In this document: positions 11,006 to 18,846 of the stretch, piece after piece
How positions within the stretch are numbered: the stretch's first letter is position 1
Layout of the letters: each line of letters opens with the position of its first letter
Assembly: GCA_023150895.1 (NCBI GenBank)
Contig: JAKLJY010000090.1
Span: forward strand, 1 to 34,636
Origin: Myxococcota bacterium
Lineage (GTDB): Bacteria > Myxococcota_A > Bradymonadia > UBA7976 > UBA1532
Direction of reading: 5' to 3'
DNA length: 34,636 bases
Notes under the pieces: model-generated
Told to the model about the DNA's origin: nothing
Seen by the model: only the letters and a program-made list of their open reading frames with translations
Databases searched by the model: none
Position numbers and translations under genes: made by a program

Positions 11006-11101
11006 CGATCTGGTCTCTGGATGTCTGCCGCGCGCGAAGGCGTCATAGCGTATGGCGCCCTACGTGGAAAGCCTTGCGCCCGGATCCGTCCGCGATGGCC
11101 G

Positions 11102-12217
11102 TCAGGGGTGGTCGTGGCCGATCGGGCGGCGTCCCTGGACCCGGCCCGCGACGGCGTCCGCGAGACCGGAGAGCGGCAGGACGGCTTCGGCGAGCCCGGC
11201 CCGGACCACGGCGCCGGGCATGCCCCAGACCGCCGACGACGCCTCGTCCTGGGCGATCACCCGCCCGCCGGCTTCGCGAATGCGCTCGGCGCCCCGGAGC
11301 CCGTCCACACCCATCCCCGTCAACACGACGGCGAGGGTCGCCGCGCCGAACGTTTCGGCGGCGTCCCGGAAGAGCACGTCCGCCGCCGGGCGGCACCCGT
11401 TCTCGCGCGGGCCCTCGAACACCCGCGCATGGACGCCGTCATCGACGCGGCGCAGGCCCAGGTGTTTGTCACCGGGCGCGAGCAGGGCCTCGCCGGCGCG
11501 CAGCGGCTCGCCCCCCGCCGCCTCGCGGACCGGCGGGCCGCCCAAGGCGTCGAGGCGGGTCGCGAGCAGGCCGGTGAACAGCGGCGGCATGTGCTGTACG
11601 ACGAGCAGCGGGACGGGCAGCCCACGGGGCAGGGCGCCGAAGAGTTCCACGAGCGCGTTCGGGCCGCCGGTCGACGTGGCGACGACCACGACCTCGATCG
11701 GGACGAGGCGCGTCAGCGCCCGGCGGGCGGGGGCGACGAACGGCGTGTACGACGGCGTGAGTCCGACGGAGGCGCGGCGCACGGCGGTCTGGCGCGCCAC
11801 CGCCCGGAGCCGCTCCACGAGCTCGCCGATGGCCTCGCGAAATGCATCGGGCCCGTGCTCGGCGGACGGTTTGGCCAGGACGTCCGCGGCGCCGGCCTCC
11901 AGGGCCGAAAGCGACGTGCGCGCGCCGGCGACCGTGACGCTGCTGAACATCACCACCTGGAGATCCGGCTGTCGCGCCCGCAGCGCTCGCAGGGTCGCCA
12001 CGCCATCGAGGCCCGGCATGTTGACGTCGAGCGTCACGACGTGCGGCGCGGCCGCCGGGATCATCTCGAGCGCCTCCGCACCGCAGCCGGCTTCTCCGAC
12101 GATTTCGAAGTCCGGCGCCTGCCGCAGAATGCTCGTCAGCAGTCGCCGCACGATGCGGGAGTCGTCGACGATGAAGACCCGGATCGGTTGGCCGCCGGTC
12201 GGTGTGTCCGGGACCAT
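11102..12217 (-). CDS. cheB: CheB, chemoreceptor glutamate methylesterase
   Basis: CheB removes methyl groups from chemoreceptors to adapt the signal and is activated by phosphorylation from CheA. The 371-residue product has a receiver domain (about 11-130) with the acidic pair D18/D19 and phospho-acceptor D64 (TLDVNMPG). The linker leads to the methylesterase domain (about 174-365). Its catalytic triad is visible: S182 in ATSTGGP, H209 in VVQHMPP, and D305 in LTGMGVDG. The ATG at 12217 is one base after the cheW stop. No cheR is visible in the window, so the matching methyltransferase must lie elsewhere if adaptation uses methylation. Confidence 0.95.
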   Translation of the reverse strand: MVPDTPTGGQPIRVFIVDDSRIVRRLLTSILRQAPDFEIVGEAGCGAEALEMIPAAAPHVVTLDVNMPGLDGVATLRALRARQPDLQVVMFSSVTVAGARTSLSALEAGAADVLAKPSAEHGPDAFREAIGELVERLRAVARQTAVRRASVGLTPSYTPFVAPARRALTRLVPIEVVVVATSTGGPNALVELFGALPRGLPVPLLVVQHMPPLFTGLLATRLDALGGPPVREAAGGEPLRAGEALLAPGDKHLGLRRVDDGVHARVFEGPRENGCRPAADVLFRDAAETFGAATLAVVLTGMGVDGLRGAERIREAGGRVIAQDEASSAVWGMPGAVVRAGLAEAVLPLSGLADAVAGRVQGRRPIGHDHP

Positions 12218-12218
12218 G

Positions 12219-12695
12219 TCACGCCGCCTCGCTCGACGGGACGACGCCGGCGCGGTCGACGTCCAGCACGAGGACCAGGGTGGCATCGAGGGGCAGAACC
12301 CCGTTCGCGAGGGCCCGCGGCGCACCGCGCAGCGTGGCGGGCAGCGGCAGGATGCGGGCTTCGTCGATCTCGACGACGTCGCCGATGTCGTCGACGAGCA
12401 GGCTCGCGAGCCCGTCGACGGTCTCGACCACGACACAGATGCCTGCACCCGTCTCGGCGTCCCCGCGCGGCTCGCGGTCGGGGGAGAGTTCGACGGGCGG
12501 CAGGTCGAGCCGGCGGCGGAGGTCCACGGCGGCCACCACCTGACCCCGGAGGTTGATCAGGCCGAGGACGGCCGGCGGGGCGAGGGGCACCGGCGTGATG
12601 CGCGGCACCCGCACGACCTCCTGGATGCGCAGGGCGGGCAGGGCGACGACCTGGTCGGCGAGACGGAACGTACACAGGGACAGCGGGCGTGCCAT
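12219..12695 (-). CDS. cheW: CheW, chemotaxis coupling protein
   Basis: CheW links chemoreceptors to CheA in signalling arrays. The 158-residue product covers one CheW domain of beta-barrel type, with the characteristic VLGLINLRGQVVAAVDLRRRL strand-turn segment (about 43-63) and the second-half pattern LLVDDIGDVVEID. The ATG at 12695 has AGGAG about 8 nt upstream. That Shine-Dalgarno overlaps the cheA stop codon region, a sign of coupled translation. It is the middle gene of a cheA-cheW-cheB transcription unit. Confidence 0.93.
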   Translation of the reverse strand: MARPLSLCTFRLADQVVALPALRIQEVVRVPRITPVPLAPPAVLGLINLRGQVVAAVDLRRRLDLPPVELSPDREPRGDAETGAGICVVVETVDGLASLLVDDIGDVVEIDEARILPLPATLRGAPRALANGVLPLDATLVLVLDVDRAGVVPSSEAA

Positions 12696-12705
12696 CGGAG
12701 ACTCC

Positions 12706-14970
12706 TCAGGGGACGGCGGTCCAGTGGGTCAGCAGCCACGGCACGTCGAGGACGTCGGTCACGCGGCCCTGCACGATGGCGGTCCCGAGGGTGCCCGGGA
12801 CGGCGCCGTCCGATTGGAGATCCAGGACCTCTTCCACGATGTCGACGATGCCGTCGACCAACAAACCGGCACTGCGGCCGCCGGTCGAGACGACGACCAC
12901 GTCGACCTGACCGTCGGTGGCGCGCGGCCCCGAGCCGGCGCCGAATCGTCCGCCGACGTCGAGCAGCGGCAGCACGCGGTCGCGGTATCGCATCGCCTCG
13001 CGGCCTGCGCTGCGCTCGATCGCGGCGCGATCCGTCTCTTCGAGCCGCGAGACGCAGTCGAGGGGCACCGCCAGCCGCGAGCGGGCCCCGGCGGTGACGA
13101 CGAGCAGGGATGCCGGCGTCACGCCCGGCGGGCCGCCGGCACTCGCCCCCGGTCGCCCGGCCTCGCTGGCGTCCGGCCGTTGCACGTGCGCCCGGTGGGC
13201 GAGCCCGGGGACGTCGAGGATCAGCGCGACGTCTCCGTCGCCGAGGATCGTCGCGCCCGCAAAGCATCCGAGCGATTTGAGCAGCTTGTTGAGGGGCTTG
13301 ACGACGATCTCCTGCGTGTCGTCGATGTCGTCCACCAGCAACCCGAAGGTCCGGCCGTCCGCCGAAACGATCACGACCGAGCGCGGTGGTGCGTCGGCGT
13401 CGTCCCCAGGCGATTTCCCGGTGCCGGGTGCGGAGAGTCCGAGGACCTCCTGCAGGTCGACGAGCGGCAGGAGCGTCTCGCGCAGGCGCAGCAGCCTCGC
13501 CCCATGAAGCGTCTCGATGCGGTCCGCGCCGACGGAGACGAGCTCGACGAGGTTCACCTGCGGGATGGCGAAGCGCTGGCCGGCCGCCCCGACGATGAGC
13601 ACGGGGATGATCGCCAGCGTCAGGGGCAACTTCATGCGCAGGGTCATGCCGTGACCGGCGCGGCTGTCGAGGTCGACGGAGCCGCCGATGCGCTCGATGT
13701 TCGTGCGCACGACGTCCATTCCGACGCCCCGGCCGGAGAGGTTCGTCACCGCGTCCCGCGTCGAGAAGCCCGGCAGGAAGATCAGCTCGCAGACCTCCCG
13801 GTCGCTCATCCGCTCGGCGTGTGTCGGCGCGATGAGACCCTGACGGACGGCCTTCTGCCGGACGCGGTCGACGGCGATGCCCGCCCCGTCGTCGGCGACC
13901 TCGACGATGACCTGACCGGCCTCGTGAAAGGCCCGCAACGACAGGACGCCCTCGTCGGCCTTGCCCGCAGCACGCCGATCCTCGGGGGCCTCGATGCCGT
14001 GGTCGACGCAGTTGCGAATGACATGCGTCAGGGGATCTTTGATTGCGTCGACGAGCGTGCGATCGAGCTCGGTCTCGCGCCCTTCGATGTCGATGCGGAC
14101 CTGTTTGCCGCACGCCAGCGCGAGGTCGCGCACGACCCGCGGCAGCTTGTTGAAGACCGTGCCGATGGGCTGCATCCGGGTCTTCATGACCCCCTCCTGC
14201 AGCTCGGTGGTCAGGTTCGAGAGGCGCTGGCAGATCTGCTGCAGGGCGCCGTCCGCCTGCACGGCGGGGTGTTGCAGAATCTGGTTGCGCGCCAGGACGA
14301 GCTCCCCGACGAGGTTGATCAGGCGCTCGAGGTGACCGACGTCGACCCGGATGCTCTCGTCGGCGGCGCGTCCCGACCGCGGGGACTCCGGACCGTCACG
14401 GAGATCCGCGGGCTCGGCCGCGTTCGACACGGGTCGGGGGGCGATGGCCGCCGCGGCCTCGGGAGGGGCCGAGGGCTTGACCACGACCGGGGCCGCCACC
14501 GGGGCCGCCACCGGGGGGACGACTGCAGCGGCCGCGGTCCCAGTCGGTGCGCGCGGTTGGCCGTCGCCCGCGGCGAGGCTCGTGATCCAGGTCTTCAGTG
14601 CGGCGATCTCGACGTTTCCGTCCTGACCGGTGGCCTCGATCTGCGTCAGCAGCGCGCGCAGCACGTCGACGGCCGCGAGCAGCGCCGAGGCGATGTCCGG
14701 GGTGTAGACGAGCGCCCGTTCCCGCAGGCGGTCGAGCAGGTGCTCGCCGGCATGGGCGACCGCCTCGAGCCGCCCGAAACCGAGGAAACCGCACGTGCCC
14801 TTCAGCGTATGCAGGACCCGGAAGACGTGGTCGAGCACCGCGCGGTCGTCCGGCTGCACCTCGAGGGCCACGAAGTCCTGGTCGAGCCGGTCGAGCATCT
14901 CGCGCGCCTCGACGAGGAATTCGCGGACGATGCTCTGCATCTCGTCGTTCATGGCGTCCGTCGTGCTCAT
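12706..14970 (-). CDS. cheA: CheA histidine kinase with two C-terminal CheW-like domains
   Basis: CheA is the kinase core of chemosensory arrays. Domains in this 754-residue protein are: an HPt domain (about 8-120) with phospho-acceptor H54 in HTLKGTCGF; a long Ala/Pro linker without a clear P2 domain (about 136-205); the dimerisation domain (about 206-270; HLERLINLVGELVLARNQ); and an HATPase domain (about 275-448) with the N box (HVIRNCVDHGIE), DDGAGI, FSTRD and GRGVGMDVV. A first CheW-like domain (about 450-595) is followed by a Gly/Pro linker and a second (about 618-750; LLVVTAGARSRLAVPLDCV and GLLVDGIVDIVEEVLD). One such domain is usual. The start has GAGG 7 nt upstream. The promoter region is shared with the divergent Crp/Fnr gene and contains two FNR-type palindromes. 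Confidence 0.95.
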   Translation of the reverse strand: MSTTDAMNDEMQSIVREFLVEAREMLDRLDQDFVALEVQPDDRAVLDHVFRVLHTLKGTCGFLGFGRLEAVAHAGEHLLDRLRERALVYTPDIASALLAAVDVLRALLTQIEATGQDGNVEIAALKTWITSLAAGDGQPRAPTGTAAAAVVPPVAAPVAAPVVVKPSAPPEAAAAIAPRPVSNAAEPADLRDGPESPRSGRAADESIRVDVGHLERLINLVGELVLARNQILQHPAVQADGALQQICQRLSNLTTELQEGVMKTRMQPIGTVFNKLPRVVRDLALACGKQVRIDIEGRETELDRTLVDAIKDPLTHVIRNCVDHGIEAPEDRRAAGKADEGVLSLRAFHEAGQVIVEVADDGAGIAVDRVRQKAVRQGLIAPTHAERMSDREVCELIFLPGFSTRDAVTNLSGRGVGMDVVRTNIERIGGSVDLDSRAGHGMTLRMKLPLTLAIIPVLIVGAAGQRFAIPQVNLVELVSVGADRIETLHGARLLRLRETLLPLVDLQEVLGLSAPGTGKSPGDDADAPPRSVVIVSADGRTFGLLVDDIDDTQEIVVKPLNKLLKSLGCFAGATILGDGDVALILDVPGLAHRAHVQRPDASEAGRPGASAGGPPGVTPASLLVVTAGARSRLAVPLDCVSRLEETDRAAIERSAGREAMRYRDRVLPLLDVGGRFGAGSGPRATDGQVDVVVVSTGGRSAGLLVDGIVDIVEEVLDLQSDGAVPGTLGTAIVQGRVTDVLDVPWLLTHWTAVP

Positions 14971-15005
14971 CGATCGACCTCGATCCGGCCGGGCCCTCCG
15001 AAAAA

Positions 15006-15019
15006 TTGACCTGCGTCAT
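15006..15019. promoter_or_regulatory. Crp/Fnr-type operator, cheA-proximal
   Basis: TTGAC-CTGC-GTCAT matches the TTGAC-N4-GTCAA dyad recognised by Fnr/Dnr-type regulators at 9 of 10 arm positions. Its centre is 42.5 nt from the cheA start codon. It lies next to a gene for a Crp/Fnr regulator whose recognition helix has the matching E-x-x-x-R motif. Confidence 0.6.
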
Positions 15020-15027
15020 TCGAATCT

Positions 15028-15041
15028 TTGACCCTCGGCAA
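15028..15041. promoter_or_regulatory. Crp/Fnr-type operator, regulator-proximal
   Basis: TTGAC-CCTC-GGCAA also matches the TTGAC-N4-GTCAA dyad at 9 of 10 arm positions. Its centre is exactly 22 bp from that of the first box, about two helical turns, so two dimers could bind the same face. It lies 35.5 nt (centre) before the regulator's start codon, which suggests autoregulation. Confidence 0.5.
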
Positions 15042-15057
15042 AGGATCAGGATTCGGG

Positions 15058-15063
15058 CATACT
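15058..15063 (+). promoter_or_regulatory. Candidate -10 element, possible leaderless start of the Crp/Fnr gene
   Basis: CATACT ends 6 nt before the ATG at 15070. No Shine-Dalgarno is present at a useful distance. If used as a -10, transcription would begin at or next to the start codon. Two other plus-strand genes here show the same spacing. Confidence 0.3.
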
Positions 15064-15069
15064 TGACGC

Positions 15070-15774
15070 ATGGCTGCCTCTCGACCTGCACGCTGCCGGG
15101 ATTGCCCCGCCTATCCGGATTCCGTCTGGACGAGCCTCGATCCGACCTCCCACGAAGTCCTCGACAAGAACCGCACCGGATTGCGCGGGGCGGCGGGTCA
15201 GGTCGTCGCGGATCGAGCCGGGCCGCACGTCGGGGCGATGTGCATCCGCTCCGGGACGGCGGCCGTGTGGCGCACGGATGACGTCGGTCGTTCGGCGCTG
15301 GTGCGCATCGTGGAGCCCGGCGAGCTCGCGGTGCTGCCTTCGCGTCAGCTCGACTCGCGGCTGCGCGTCGAGTGCACCGAACCTTTGGTCGGTTGCACCG
15401 TCGAAGGCGAGGCCCTCGAGGGCCTGCTCGCCCGGAATCCGACCCTGGCGCGGCGCGTCATCGATCGTCAGCACCACGTCATCCAGGAGCTCGAGCGTCG
15501 CCTGCTGCACAACGTCACGCTCTCCGTGCGGGCGCGCCTGGTCACGGTGCTGCTCGAGCTGCGCCACAAACACGGCACCGTGGACGACGAAGGTGTCCTG
15601 CACCTCAAGCTCCCGATGACGCGGCAGCAGCTCGCCGCCATCGTCGGCACGCGTCCGGAGACCCTGGCGCGCACCCTCGGTGCGCTCACGCAGGACGGCG
15701 TCGCGCTCTTCGACGGGCGCAGCGTCAAGATCCCCGATCTCGACGCGCTCTTCGACGAGGTCGAAGCCGAGTAG
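15070..15774 (+). CDS. Crp/Fnr-family transcription regulator
   Basis: This 234-residue protein has an N-terminal cNMP-binding-like beta-roll (about 20-115), a dimerisation helix (about 118-150) and a C-terminal HTH_Crp domain (about 155-222). The recognition helix RPETLARTLG carries the Glu and Arg (E198, R201) that in Fnr contact the TTGA half-site. Five cysteines are present: C9 and C12 (CRDC motif at the N-terminus), C58, C102 and C109. Fnr uses three N-terminal cysteines plus one internal to hold an oxygen-sensing 4Fe-4S cluster; here only two are N-terminal, so a cluster is possible but not certain. The gene diverges from cheA across a 99-nt region with two FNR-like boxes, and its stop is 5 nt from the end of the convergent receptor gene. 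It probably controls the chemosensory genes and itself (inference). Confidence 0.9.
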   Translation: MAASRPARCRDCPAYPDSVWTSLDPTSHEVLDKNRTGLRGAAGQVVADRAGPHVGAMCIRSGTAAVWRTDDVGRSALVRIVEPGELAVLPSRQLDSRLRVECTEPLVGCTVEGEALEGLLARNPTLARRVIDRQHHVIQELERRLLHNVTLSVRARLVTVLLELRHKHGTVDDEGVLHLKLPMTRQQLAAIVGTRPETLARTLGALTQDGVALFDGRSVKIPDLDALFDEVEAE

Positions 15775-15779
15775 CGCGC

Positions 15780-17141
15780 TCACGGGCGACCGGCGCCATC
15801 GACGCGGTGTCCGCGGACGTGCGTCAGGAATCGTTGCGCCGTGACCTGAAGCGACTCCGCCTGCCGGGACAGTTCGTCGGCCGCGAGCACCATGTCCGTG
15901 GCGGCGTCGTTCGTGGCCTGCGCCGCCTCGGTGACGCCCTCGATGTTGCGCGCGACGGCGGTGGTCCCCATGGCCGCGTGCTGGACGCTGCGGCTGATCT
16001 CCTCCGTGGCGAGGCGTTGCTCGCCGATGGACCGGGCGATGGCCCCGGCGATTTTGCTCATCTCGTCGACGCGACCGGCGACGCTGGCGATGGCCGAGGC
16101 GGCGGCGCCGGAGGCCTGCTGAATGCCCTGGATGCGAGCGGAGATGTCCTCCGTGGACTGCGCCGTCTGCCGGGCGAGGGACTTGACCTCGCTGGCGACG
16201 ACGGCAAACCCGCGGCCCGCCTCGCCGGCGCGGGCCGCCTCGATGGCGGCGTTGAGGGCGAGCAGGTTCGTCTGGGACGCGATCTGCGAGATGAGCCGGA
16301 CGACGCGCCCGATCTGCTGGGACGCGTCGGTGAGCTGAGCCATCGTGTCGTTGGTGTGATGTGTCTCCGCGGCGGCCTCGTCGGCGAACCGGGCGGATGC
16401 CTCGACCTGACGGCCGATCTCCGTCGCGGTGCAGTTGAGCTGCTCGGTGGCGCTCGCGACGCTTTGAACGTTGCCCGAGGTCTCGTGGGACGCCTCTGCG
16501 ACCGCGTGGGCGCGCTCGGTCGCGAGGCGGGCGGTCGCGGCGAGATGCTCCGCCGTCGTCCGCAGCTCCGTGGCAGACGAGGCGATGGTGACGACGACCT
16601 CCTGCATCGAGCGTTCGAACTCGTCGGCGAGGGCGAGGCGCTGCACCTCGGCCTCCTTGAGCGCGGCCGCCTGCGCGGCCATCTCCTCCTCGGCGCGGTT
16701 GATGTGGCCGGCGGCCTGCCGATAGAAGCCGGGCATCCCCCGAAGGATCACCCGCCGGTAGAACTTGCCCTGCGCGGCGTGGTCGAGCGCCGCGGCGGCT
16801 TCCCGGGCAAATGCATCGGAAACGTCGAGCAGGCGGTTGATGGCCCGCAGCACGCGCCCGAGCTCACCGGGCACGTCGCTGGCGTGCAACAGGCGGGCCT
16901 CGAGGTCACCGTCCGCCGCGCGCTCGCAGATGTCCGCCGCCTGGGCCAGCCAGGACTGTAGGGCGGTGGCGTCGCCGGTCTCGGGCTCCGCGGCAGCGGG
17001 GCTGCCGTTCCCTCGGGCATGGCTCTGGGCGTCGAAGAGGGTCTCAGGTCCGTCGTGCGTCTGCATGGGGGCTCTCGTGCGGCGGCGGTGGGGGGTCCGG
17101 GGGGCTGCGGGGGACGTCGCGACGGTGTCCGACGCACTCAT
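15780..17141 (-). CDS. Soluble methyl-accepting chemotaxis protein
   Basis: This 453-residue chemoreceptor lacks a TM segment and a periplasmic domain, so it should be cytoplasmic. The N-terminal 60 residues are low complexity. Two HAMP-like coiled segments follow (about 62-160; the second contains [19 protein letters not shown]). The methylation and signalling helices run from about 165 to 440. The highly conserved hairpin tip, which contacts CheA and CheW, is at about 285-315 ([20 protein letters not shown]). There is no C-terminal CheR-docking pentapeptide. Its ATG overlaps the stop of the upstream PAS gene by 4 nt (ATGA), so the receptor and the PAS protein are made together and probably work as a pair. 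cheA-cheW-cheB lies downstream, beyond the convergent Crp/Fnr gene. Confidence 0.94.
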   Translation of the reverse strand: MSASDTVATSPAAPRTPHRRRTRAPMQTHDGPETLFDAQSHARGNGSPAAAEPETGDATALQSWLAQAADICERAADGDLEARLLHASDVPGELGRVLRAINRLLDVSDAFAREAAAALDHAAQGKFYRRVILRGMPGFYRQAAGHINRAEEEMAAQAAALKEAEVQRLALADEFERSMQEVVVTIASSATELRTTAEHLAATARLATERAHAVAEASHETSGNVQSVASATEQLNCTATEIGRQVEASARFADEAAAETHHTNDTMAQLTDASQQIGRVVRLISQIASQTNLLALNAAIEAARAGEAGRGFAVVASEVKSLARQTAQSTEDISARIQGIQQASGAAASAIASVAGRVDEMSKIAGAIARSIGEQRLATEEISRSVQHAAMGTTAVARNIEGVTEAAQATNDAATDMVLAADELSRQAESLQVTAQRFLTHVRGHRVDGAGRP

Positions 17142-17680
17142 GCGGCGCTCAGTGAGAAGACGAGCTCGGGGTATTTCATCCCCGAGCGCCCGAGGAACGC
17201 CTGGAGCGCCTGTTCACCGGCCTCGATGGCGGCCTTCTTGCTGATCGCGGCGCGCTCCACCGCCAGCAACTGCTGGTAGACCGGTACGAGCGTGTCGATC
17301 GCCGACCGGTCGGGCGTCCGGCGGTTGCTGTGGAAGCCGACCATCCGCCCGGAGGCGTCGTAGGACGGCGTGACGTGGGCCAGCACCCAGTAGTGGTCAC
17401 CCGTCTTGGTCCGGTTGACGACGTAGGCGAAACACTCCTCGCCCGCCTGGATGGTGTCCCAGAGCAGCTTGAAGACACTGCGCGGCATGTCCGGGTGTCG
17501 CAGGATGCTGTGCGGGACGCCGAGCAGCTCCCGTTCGCTGTAGCCCGAGACCCGCATGAACACGTCGTTGCAGTAGGTGATGCGGCCGGAGAGGTCCGTC
17601 TTCGAGACGATGATCTCCTCGTCGCCGAAAAACGTCTCCACTCCGGTCAGATGGGCTCTCGCGGCAGACGGCGTGCTCAT
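17138..17680 (-). CDS. Aer/CetB-like PAS sensor protein
   Basis: This 180-residue protein is one PAS domain (about 22-125) plus a helical tail (about 128-175). The PAS domain resembles that of the aerotaxis receptor Aer: the segments N-D-V-F-x-x-VSGY, ELLGVPH, RHPDMP (61-66), W74 and GDHYWV (94-99) fit the Aer pattern, and the RHPDMP region is associated with FAD binding there. It has no TM helix and no signalling domain of its own. It overlaps the soluble receptor gene by 4 nt. In Campylobacter, CetB (PAS) and CetA (receptor) form a split Aer-like energy sensor; here a similar split is inferred, but with a soluble receptor. The start has GGGAGAG upstream. Redox or oxygen sensing by bound FAD is likely but not proven. 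Confidence 0.9.
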   Translation of the reverse strand: MSTPSAARAHLTGVETFFGDEEIIVSKTDLSGRITYCNDVFMRVSGYSERELLGVPHSILRHPDMPRSVFKLLWDTIQAGEECFAYVVNRTKTGDHYWVLAHVTPSYDASGRMVGFHSNRRTPDRSAIDTLVPVYQQLLAVERAAISKKAAIEAGEQALQAFLGRSGMKYPELVFSLSAA

Positions 17681-17794
17681 GGACTCTCCCGGGTCTTTGT
17701 CTCTTAGGCCTACGGCAGAGGACGCCCGAGAGAGGAGAACCGTCGCCCGATATGGGTCTCAGATGACCCGGGTTTGCTCGCACCCTGCCTTGAA

Positions 17795-18820
17795 TCAGCC
17801 CGGCGCCAGGGCGTCGGCGAGGCGGATCGGCGAGCCCATCACCACGATCCGGTCGTCGGGGTGGAGGACCTGCTCCGGCCGGGGGGGAAACACGACCGCG
17901 CCATCGTGCGTTTTGACGGCGAGCACCAGGAGATCCGTTTTGCCCCAGAGCGGCGTCTGCGACATCCGCACGCCGGTCGGGAGGCCGAACCGCCGAACGA
18001 CGACCTCTTCGATGGCGAGCTCGAGCGCGCTCTTGCCCGTGGCGATTCCGATCAGCTCGGTGATCGCGGGCCGGATGATCTGGTTGGCGATGCGGTGTCC
18101 GGCCACAAAGGACGGGCTGAAGGTGTGATTCGCGCCCGCGCGTTCGAGCTTCGTCAACGTCGCCGGGTCATCGGCCTTGCCGTAGATGACGAGCGCGGGG
18201 TTGAGCACCCGCGCCGAAAGCGTCACGAAGACGTTGCTGGCGTCGTCGTTGAGCGCGGCGACGAGCGCGTGGGCGCGGTGGATGCCGGCGGCGACGAGGA
18301 CGTCGTCGGCCTGCGCGTCCCCCTGAACGTAGGGGACGGTCTTCGCGAGGGGGCCGTCCGCCAGGCGCCGGACGACCTCGTCGCTGCGTTCGATGGCCAC
18401 CACCGGGGCCCCCTGCGCCGTCAGCTCGTGGAGGATGGCCGTCCCGAGGCGGCCGCACCCGCAGACGATCGTGTGCCCTTGCAGGGCGGCGAGCATGCGG
18501 TCCATCTTGGCTCTCCGTCGGTAGGCCTGCAGGCCCCCGGCCGCAAAGAAGTGACTCGTGCCGGCGAACGCGTACGCGAGGTTGCCGACGCCGAGCAGAA
18601 TCAGGGCGATGGTGAACGCCCGCCCGGTTTCGCCGAGGGGGTGGACCTCTCCGTACCCCACCGTGGCGAGGGTCGTGATGGTCATGTACAGGCTGTCGAA
18701 GAGCGGCCAGCCCTCAATCTCGTGATATCCGATGGTGCCGCCGGCGATGACGAACATCAGCATCAGCGCGGCCCGCTCGGCGTGCCCGCGAAGTTCCCGG
18801 TTCGTCGTGCTGCGCGACAT
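17795..18820 (-). CDS. Two-TM K+ channel with cytoplasmic RCK (TrkA-N/TrkA-C) domains
   Basis: This 341-residue protein looks like an MthK-type potassium channel. TM1 is at about 17-32, the pore helix and selectivity filter TTLATVGYG at 49-57, and TM2 at about 68-90. The cytoplasmic part has an RCK_N Rossmann domain (about 115-235) with nucleotide motif GCGRLG at 121-126. An RCK_C (TrkA-C) domain (about 255-341) follows. Ligand-gated K+ flux across the inner membrane is the family role. The gene starts 26 nt after the stop of the DUF4388 gene and probably shares its transcript. It ends 114 nt before the PAS gene, with only a weak hairpin between, so a functional tie to the chemosensory genes is open. 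Confidence 0.93.
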   Translation of the reverse strand: MSRSTTNRELRGHAERAALMLMFVIAGGTIGYHEIEGWPLFDSLYMTITTLATVGYGEVHPLGETGRAFTIALILLGVGNLAYAFAGTSHFFAAGGLQAYRRRAKMDRMLAALQGHTIVCGCGRLGTAILHELTAQGAPVVAIERSDEVVRRLADGPLAKTVPYVQGDAQADDVLVAAGIHRAHALVAALNDDASNVFVTLSARVLNPALVIYGKADDPATLTKLERAGANHTFSPSFVAGHRIANQIIRPAITELIGIATGKSALELAIEEVVVRRFGLPTGVRMSQTPLWGKTDLLVLAVKTHDGAVVFPPRPEQVLHPDDRIVVMGSPIRLADALAPG

Positions 18821-18846
18821 CGCCGCGGATTCTCACACGGCGGGCG

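Noticed and set aside
15028-15063. TTGACC as the -35 of the Crp/Fnr promoter with CATACT as -10
   Set aside because: The spacer would be 24 nt, too long. The TTGAC is better explained as part of the second FNR-type box.
17754-17769. GGGTC-N6-GACCC hairpin between the K+ channel and PAS genes as a terminator
   Set aside because: The stem is only 5 bp with no T-tract on either strand; too weak to call.
17778-17794. GG-N10-GC pattern resembling a sigma54 promoter before the PAS gene
   Set aside because: The spacing fits, but the flanking bases (AGGCAG and GAGCA) are poor matches to TGGCAC and TTGCA, and no sigma54 activator is encoded nearby.
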